A stretch of DNA of 9,430 bases from Bacteriovoracaceae bacterium (GTDB taxonomy: Bacteria; Bdellovibrionota; UBA1018), in NCBI GenBank assembly GCA_947500275.1, contig CANMSW010000076.1:1-9430 (forward strand), given 5' to 3'. Shown one piece after another: positions 6,459 through 9,430 of the stretch (position 1 is the first letter of the stretch; every line of letters begins with the position of its first letter). Under the pieces are notes generated by a model that saw nothing but the letters and a program-made list of their open reading frames with translations, made no database searches and was not told the DNA's origin. The position numbers and the translations under genes were made by a program.

Positions 6459-7871
6459 ATGTCTGCTCGCACAACCCTGAAAAAAGACATCCCTTCGAGC
6501 CTAACCTGGATCAAAAACGCGCGGATCTTCACCCAGGACGATCAGCGGCGGTTCCTGAAAGGCCATGTCCGGATCGTCGATGGCCGCATCGATCGGATCA
6601 CATCGTCGGAGCCCACTCAGATCAAAAAGGGCACCGAAGTGATCGATGCCCGCGATCAGTACCTTTTTCCGGGCTTTATCCAGACCCATGTTCACCTTTG
6701 CCAAACCTTATTCCGAAACCAAGCGGACGACCTTGAGCTCCTCGATTGGCTGTCGAAACGCATTTGGCTCCTCGAAGCCGCCCACACCCCAGATACGCTT
6801 CACACGAGCGCTCTTCTTGGGATTCACGAGCTCCTGACCAGTGGAACAACCACCGTGCTCGACATGGGGACGGTTCGGCACACTGAGGCCATTCTTGAAG
6901 CGGTCCTAGCAACAGGAATTCGCGCGAGCGTCGGCAAGTGCTTGATGGATCACCCGGAATACACCCCGCCCGGGCTCCGAGAAAAAACGGATGCAGCCTT
7001 GAGAGAAGCCCTCGATCTTCACTCTCGATGGGATGGTTGCAATGAGGGGCAGCTTTCGATCTCGCTTGCGCCCCGGTTTGCCATTTCTTGCACCGAGAAC
7101 CTCCTGCGCGAGGTCGCTAAGATATCAGCCGAACGCAACATCTTGGTTCACACCCATGCGAGCGAAAACCGGAAAGAGATTGAGCTGGTCCGGAAAATCA
7201 CTGGGCGCGAGAATATCCAGTACTTCAAAGATCTAGGCCTCACGTCCGAGCGCCTCGTGCTTGCGCATGGCGTGTGGCTTTCGAAAAAAGAACGTAAAAT
7301 CCTCGCGCAAAGCGGAACGCATATTACTCACTGTCCGAGCTCAAATCTCAAGCTCGCATCGGGAATCGCACCGATTCCTGAACTCCTTGCAATGGGCGTG
7401 AACGTCTGTCTGGGCGCCGACGGCGCTCCTTGCAACAACAGCCTCAACCAACTGGAAGAAATGCGACTGGCAGCCCTGATTCATAAGCCCGGACACGGGC
7501 CGAGAACCCTTCGGGCCCAAGAGGCCTTGGACCTCGGAACTCGCAACGGTGCTCGCGCCATGGGGATGTCCGATCAAATTGGCTCTATCGAGGTGGGGAA
7601 GAAGGCCGATCTCGTGCTCTTCGACCTGAATCGCCCTGAGAACCTAGTGATCGAGGACCGTGGTGCGGGACGCCTCCCCTCGCCCGAGGCTGTTGCCTCC
7701 TCCTTAGTCTATTCGACTCAGCCCCGGCACTTGCAGTGGACCCTCGTGGAGGGGGAACAAGTTCAGTCGAAAGGCGAGCTCAAGGCGATTTCGACCTCTA
7801 AATTGGTCGAACAGGCTCGAAAAGCACAGGCGAGCCTCCGGAAACGAGTGGATCTCCCTCGTCTCGTTTGA
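6459..7871 (+). CDS. Amidohydrolase-superfamily deaminase (adenosine / MTA / SAH-deaminase-like)
   Basis: The 470-aa protein is a metal-dependent amidohydrolase of the TRZ/ATZ/guanine deaminase group. Metal and catalytic positions read THVHL (H77, H79), HTHASE (H233 metal ligand, E236 proton shuttle), AHGVWL (H270) and GADGAP (D321). THVHLCQTLFRNQADDLELLDWL (76-98), followed by an IW pair, is the segment typical of 5-methylthioadenosine/S-adenosylhomocysteine or 5'-deoxyadenosine deaminases and their relatives. Small composite beta domains flank the barrel: about 15-70, and 370-435 with the IGSIEVGKKADLVLFDL motif. Given its operon partners, an adenosine-like nucleoside is a sensible substrate, but guanine, cytosine or triazine-type amides cannot be excluded. 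GAGG sits about 7 nt before ATG 6459. A basic tail (about 445-470) runs past the usual end. Confidence 0.88.
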   Translation: MSARTTLKKDIPSSLTWIKNARIFTQDDQRRFLKGHVRIVDGRIDRITSSEPTQIKKGTEVIDARDQYLFPGFIQTHVHLCQTLFRNQADDLELLDWLSKRIWLLEAAHTPDTLHTSALLGIHELLTSGTTTVLDMGTVRHTEAILEAVLATGIRASVGKCLMDHPEYTPPGLREKTDAALREALDLHSRWDGCNEGQLSISLAPRFAISCTENLLREVAKISAERNILVHTHASENRKEIELVRKITGRENIQYFKDLGLTSERLVLAHGVWLSKKERKILAQSGTHITHCPSSNLKLASGIAPIPELLAMGVNVCLGADGAPCNNSLNQLEEMRLAALIHKPGHGPRTLRAQEALDLGTRNGARAMGMSDQIGSIEVGKKADLVLFDLNRPENLVIEDRGAGRLPSPEAVASSLVYSTQPRHLQWTLVEGEQVQSKGELKAISTSKLVEQARKAQASLRKRVDLPRLV

Positions 7872-7878
7872 CCTCAAG

Positions 7879-7938
7879 GTCTGGACCACGAAATTTGTCC
7901 AGACGGAGCGATCGAAATCCTTGACACTCCATTTCGAT
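7879..7938 (+). promoter_or_regulatory. rplU leader: two consecutive hairpins
   Basis: Hairpin 1 pairs GTCTGGAC (7879-7886) with GTCCAGAC (7897-7904) around a 10-nt loop. Hairpin 2 pairs ATCGAAAT (7911-7918) with ATTTCGAT (7931-7938) around a 12-nt loop. Both stems are perfect 8-mers. Neither is followed by a T-run, so they do not look like an intrinsic terminator for the upstream operon. They fill the gap before L21 and stop 20 nt short of its ATG, a position where ribosomal-protein leaders act. TTGACA (7921-7926) sits in the second loop and could instead be a -35 element, but no good -10 lies at the right distance. Confidence 0.55.
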
Positions 7939-7958
7939 TAATGCAGTTTCTGGCGCCT

Positions 7959-8504
7959 ATGTACGCAGTCATTGAAACAGGTGGAAAACAGTACCGCGTT
8001 CAGCCAGGCGACATCATCGAAGTTGAAAAACTCGAAGGTGACGTTGGCGGCGCGATGAAATTTGAAAACGTTCTCTTCGCTGCTAAAGCAACGGATGAGA
8101 ACACCCAAATCTGGCTCGGCCGTCCTTACTTGAAGGGCGCAGTCGTAACGGGTGAAGTGGTTGGACAAGGCCGCGGCGAGAAAGTCCTCATCATCAAGAT
8201 GAAGCGCCGCAAGCAGTACCGCCGCACCCAAGGCCATCGCCAATTTTTGACCCAGATCCTCGTGACTGGCGTTACCAATGGCGCAGGAGAGCAAGCTGCA
8301 TTGTCGGATTCCGACAAAAAGGCAACTTTGGCTAAGTTCTCGACGAACTTGAAAGCCAAAGGCGCAGCAGCAACTCCGAAGACTTTGGGCTCCCGCAAGC
8401 GTTTGGCTGCAGCTAAAAAAGCTGCTCCAGCTTCCGAGACTAAAGCAGCAGCTCCTAAGAAAGCTGCAGCGAAGAAAGCTCCTGCTAAGAAAAAAGCAGA
8501 GTAA
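7959..8504 (+). CDS. rplU: 50S ribosomal protein L21 with long basic C-terminal tail
   Basis: L21 binds 23S rRNA in the large subunit. The first ~105 residues are canonical: MYAVIETGGKQYRVQPGD at the start, the VEKLEGD beta segment, and the RNA-binding signature KMKRRKQYRRTQGHRQ (80-95). The protein is 181 aa against about 100-105 for typical bacterial L21. The extra ~75 residues begin near 106, and from about 130 they become Lys/Ala/Pro-rich with KKA-type repeats, ending APAKKKAE and recalling histone-H1-like tails. I start at ATG 7959 because family proteins begin MYA(V/I); an in-frame ATG at 7941 would add six residues. Neither start has a clear Shine-Dalgarno sequence, which is odd for a highly expressed gene and may relate to the hairpins upstream. 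rpmA follows after 228 bp. Confidence 0.96.
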   Translation: MYAVIETGGKQYRVQPGDIIEVEKLEGDVGGAMKFENVLFAAKATDENTQIWLGRPYLKGAVVTGEVVGQGRGEKVLIIKMKRRKQYRRTQGHRQFLTQILVTGVTNGAGEQAALSDSDKKATLAKFSTNLKAKGAAATPKTLGSRKRLAAAKKAAPASETKAAAPKKAAAKKAPAKKKAE

Positions 8505-8517
8505 TTTTTTGAAAATC

Positions 8518-8613
8518 GGGCTTTGGGAAGGCCGGCGTTGACGAAAAGAGTTCGTCACGATTCAATCCTTCCCAAAACAAAAGCCCAGGATGAACCTGGC
8601 TCCTCGTAAGAGG
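8518..8613 (+). promoter_or_regulatory. Structured RNA element in the rplU-rpmA gap
   Basis: GGGCTTTGGGAAGG (8518-8531) can pair over its full 14 nt with CCTTCCC (8567-8573) and AAAGCCC (8580-8586), with one 6-nt bulge on the 3' side. The enclosed sequence holds a perfect 7-bp hairpin, TGACGAA (8539-8545) with TTCGTCA (8551-8557) around AAGAG. Immediately after come CCAGG/CCTGG (8585-8589 and 8595-8599) and CCTC/GAGG closed by a GTAA tetraloop (8602-8613). GAACCT/AGGTTC (8592-8597 and 8611-8616) is an alternative pairing that excludes the last two hairpins. No T-run follows. It probably acts in the mRNA of rpmA as a regulatory or processing element; an independent small RNA is also possible. 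I recognise no known RNA family. Confidence 0.55.
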
Positions 8614-8732
8614 TTCCAATCATTTTTAACCCCTCGGGATATCCAATCGTTTCTAGATGGACCCCGTAGGGCAAGGGCCTCCGGAAAGCTTACAAAGCCA
8701 ACGGGAGTCTCAATAAGCTCGGGTGTTGAGTC
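8614..8732 (+). other. Remainder of the rplU-rpmA gap, no gene recognised
   Basis: After the hairpins, this stretch leads to rpmA. It contains short palindromic bits such as GGATATCC (8638-8645) but no strong helix, tRNA or convincing promoter. The sequence just before the rpmA ATG (GGGTGTTGAGTC) offers only a weak ribosome-binding site. An open frame starting ATG at 8590 runs through it and into rpmA out of frame; its product resembles nothing and it looks like chance. Confidence 0.5.
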
Positions 8733-8990
8733 ATGGCACATAAAAAAGCCGGTGGTAGTTCTAAAAACGGTCGCGATAGTAATCCTAAAATGCTCGGCGT
8801 GAAGCGCTACGGCGGCCAAGTCGTGAAAACGGGCGAAATCCTTGTTCGCCAACGTGGAACCAAGTTCCACGCTGGTAAGAACGTAGGCCTCGGCCGCGAT
8901 TACACGATCTATGCTCTCGTTGACGGCGTCGTCACTTTCGAGCGCTTCGATCGTACCCGCAAGCAGATCTCGGTTTATCCAGCTGCTTAA
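8733..8990 (+). CDS. rpmA: 50S ribosomal protein L27
   Basis: L27 lies near the peptidyl-transferase centre, where its N-terminus contacts tRNA. The 85-aa product is full length and canonical: MAHKKAGGSSKNGRDSNPK at the N-terminus, GVKRYGGQ (22-29), and the family signature G-E-I-L-V-R-Q-R-G-T-K-F-H-A-G (34-48). The sequence begins directly at MAHKKAGG, so it lacks the short N-terminal extension that Firmicutes cleave off, which argues against that phylum. It follows rplU in the near-universal L21-L27 order, but the 228-bp gap is long. The commonly following obgE GTPase gene is not within the next 440 bp; a terminator and a small lipoprotein gene are there instead. Confidence 0.97.
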   Translation: MAHKKAGGSSKNGRDSNPKMLGVKRYGGQVVKTGEILVRQRGTKFHAGKNVGLGRDYTIYALVDGVVTFERFDRTRKQISVYPAA

Positions 8991-9002
8991 TTCGCGCTGA
9001 TC

Positions 9003-9040
9003 GAATCATCTGACAGATCTAACGATCTCTCGCCTGATTC
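9003..9040 (+). other. Nested stem downstream of rpmA
   Basis: GAATCA (9003-9008) and TGATTC (9035-9040) are perfect inverted copies. They enclose a second pair, AGATC (9015-9019) and GATCT (9024-9028) around TAAC. The element begins 12 nt after the rpmA stop and belongs to the structured 3' region that ends in the terminator at 9108-9140. The stems are short and AT-containing, so this is a weak call alone. Confidence 0.35.
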
Positions 9041-9051
9041 CACCTCAGGGA

Positions 9052-9069
9052 ACTTGGGCATGCCCAAGT
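9052..9069. repeat. Perfect 18-bp palindrome between rpmA and its terminator
   Basis: ACTTGGGCATGCCCAAGT is identical to its reverse complement, centred at 9060/9061. Its arms contain CTTGGG and CCCAAG, the same hexamers that form the core of the terminator stem 45-75 nt downstream (CCCAAG 9113-9118, CTTGGG 9123-9128). The transcript could therefore pair either locally or across to the terminator arms. As DNA it is also a candidate dimer-binding site. Confidence 0.65.
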
Positions 9070-9107
9070 GGATAGAGAGCTCGCTGATCCAGACTGAGTA
9101 CATCTTG

Positions 9108-9140
9108 AGCCTCCCAAGGAAACTTGGGGGGCTTTTTTTT
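9108..9140 (+). terminator. Rho-independent terminator after rpmA
   Basis: AGCCTCCCAAG (9108-9118) pairs with CTTGGGGGGCT (9123-9133) as an 11-bp stem with a single G-U pair, closed by a GAAA tetraloop. The T-run 9133-9140 follows immediately. This is a strong intrinsic terminator ending the rplU-rpmA transcript, or a small RNA read from the 3' region of rpmA. Confidence 0.92.
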
Positions 9141-9209
9141 GGATTTCAAACGTCATTTTAACAATGCTGTCCCGAGGGACACAGAGAGGCTCACAAAAGA
9201 CACATTCAA

Positions 9210-9262
9210 AACCCCCAGAAAGCTCGTCATTCTAAGGACGGCTCTCCGCTACTCAACTGGGG
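9210..9262 (+). promoter_or_regulatory. Leader fold that can cover the lipoprotein ribosome-binding site
   Basis: CCCCAG (9213-9218) pairs with CTGGGG (9257-9262), and with one bulged C the helix can extend to AA/TT on the outside. The GGGG of this arm is the best Shine-Dalgarno candidate for the ATG at 9270. Inside lies a second stem, AGC(T)CGTC (9221-9228) with GACGGCT (9237-9243), with one bulged T and an 8-nt loop. A weak promoter, TTCAAA (9205-9210) with CATTCT (9228-9233) at 17-bp spacing, overlaps; if that were used, the 5' arm would not be transcribed. Confidence 0.4.
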
Positions 9263-9269
9263 TTAGAAA

Positions 9270-9395
9270 ATGAAACCATCGATCACTTCGCGTAAGCACG
9301 CACTCTCTTTACTGATATCACTTCCCCTCATCACGACCCTTACTGCTTGCAGCATCGGGTCGGGACTCGGGGTAGGCACTCTCCCCAAATCCTAG
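9270..9395 (+). CDS. Small lipoprotein (41 aa)
   Basis: A short frame encodes MKPSITSRKHA, a hydrophobic run (11-24) and the lipobox LTAC (24-27), a textbook signal-peptidase II site with C27 as the lipidated residue. The mature peptide is only 15 residues, CSIGSGLGVGTLPKS, rich in Gly and without a known domain. It would be anchored in the inner or outer membrane; Ser at +2 favours the outer membrane under the E. coli Lol rule. GGGGTTAG lies shortly before the ATG. The gene follows the rpmA terminator, so it needs its own promoter. The mature part is very short, and the frame after TAG at 9393-9395 is quickly lost at the window edge. It may be a real micro-lipoprotein or the 5' end of a longer lipoprotein gene broken by a frameshift near the CCCCAAA run (9382-9388). 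Confidence 0.6.
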   Translation: MKPSITSRKHALSLLISLPLITTLTACSIGSGLGVGTLPKS

Positions 9396-9430
9396 TCAAC
9401 GAGCGGATCAAGCCCTACTTCCTCGGATGG

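Noticed and set aside
6025..6474. 149-codon minus-strand frame across cdd
   Set aside because: It is antisense to a complete cytidine deaminase and its sequence is uninformative.
7879..7904. Hairpin after the amidohydrolase gene as an intrinsic terminator
   Set aside because: The stem is good but no T-run follows, so termination by this hairpin is not supported.
7921..7949. TTGACA as the -35 of an rplU promoter
   Set aside because: No -10-like hexamer lies 16-18 bp downstream, and the hexamer falls in a hairpin loop very close to the start codon.
8482..8510. CTGCT/AGCAG hairpin plus T6 at the end of rplU as a terminator
   Set aside because: The stem is only 5 bp with an 8-nt loop and is separated from the T-run by 5 nt; it arises from the Lys/Ala codons, and rpmA must be expressed downstream.
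7938..8558. 206-codon open frame on the minus strand across rplU
   Set aside because: It is the antisense shadow of L21; the product is Cys/Ser/Phe-rich without family resemblance, driven by the repetitive Lys/Ala codons of the L21 tail.
8590..8802. 70-codon plus-strand frame bridging the rplU-rpmA gap and rpmA
   Set aside because: It overlaps rpmA out of frame, has no spaced ribosome-binding site and has no family resemblance; the gap looks structural rather than coding.
9041..9107. tRNA-like appearance of the stretch around the 18-bp palindrome
   Set aside because: There is no TpsiC-arm consensus, acceptor stem or CCA context, and the hairpin arrangement does not give a cloverleaf.

Overview
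The window looks like chromosomal DNA of a Gram-negative bacterium, most plausibly of the Bdellovibrionota / former Deltaproteobacteria type. The grounds are indirect. An exported DUF3943 protein ends in an outer-membrane-barrel-like aromatic terminus, there is a small lipoprotein gene, and L27 starts at the mature MAHKKAGG sequence without the cleavable Firmicutes extension. Codon use looks even across the core genes, and I see no insertion sequence, phage gene, tRNA, rRNA or CRISPR array.

Layout, left to right. (1) Positions 1-1469, plus strand: the 3' end of a probable phosphopentomutase gene (deoB), then a thymidine/pyrimidine-nucleoside phosphorylase (deoA/pdp). (2) Positions 1489-4761, minus strand: a large exported DUF3943 protein of unknown function followed by an exported nitrilase-superfamily hydrolase. 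They are transcribed leftward and converge on deoA. (3) Positions 4762-5116: a gene-free divergent region carrying a perfect 20-bp palindrome, further inverted repeats and a short direct repeat. (4) Positions 5117-7871, plus strand: a tight operon of purine nucleoside phosphorylase, cytidine deaminase (ATGA overlap) and an amidohydrolase resembling adenosine/MTA/SAH-type deaminases (17-nt gap). (5) Positions 7872-9140: rplU (L21, with a long Lys/Ala-rich tail) and rpmA (L27). Hairpins lie before rplU, in the unusually long rplU-rpmA gap and after rpmA, ending in a textbook intrinsic terminator at 9108-9140. (6) Positions 9141-9430: a 41-codon lipoprotein gene whose leader can fold over its ribosome-binding site.

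The metabolic theme is nucleoside salvage and catabolism. The phosphorylases release bases and (deoxy)ribose-1-phosphate, phosphopentomutase moves the sugar into central metabolism, cytidine deaminase converts cytidine to uridine, and the amidohydrolase probably deaminates a purine nucleoside or related compound. The pathway is split into two plus-strand blocks by the inverted envelope-gene pair.

No defence or mobile system is evident. The parts least explained by known genes are the structured non-coding stretches around rplU/rpmA, the palindromes in the divergent region, the DUF3943-nitrilase pair, the extended L21 tail and an unusual Ser-to-Ala change in the pyrimidine phosphorylase phosphate site.
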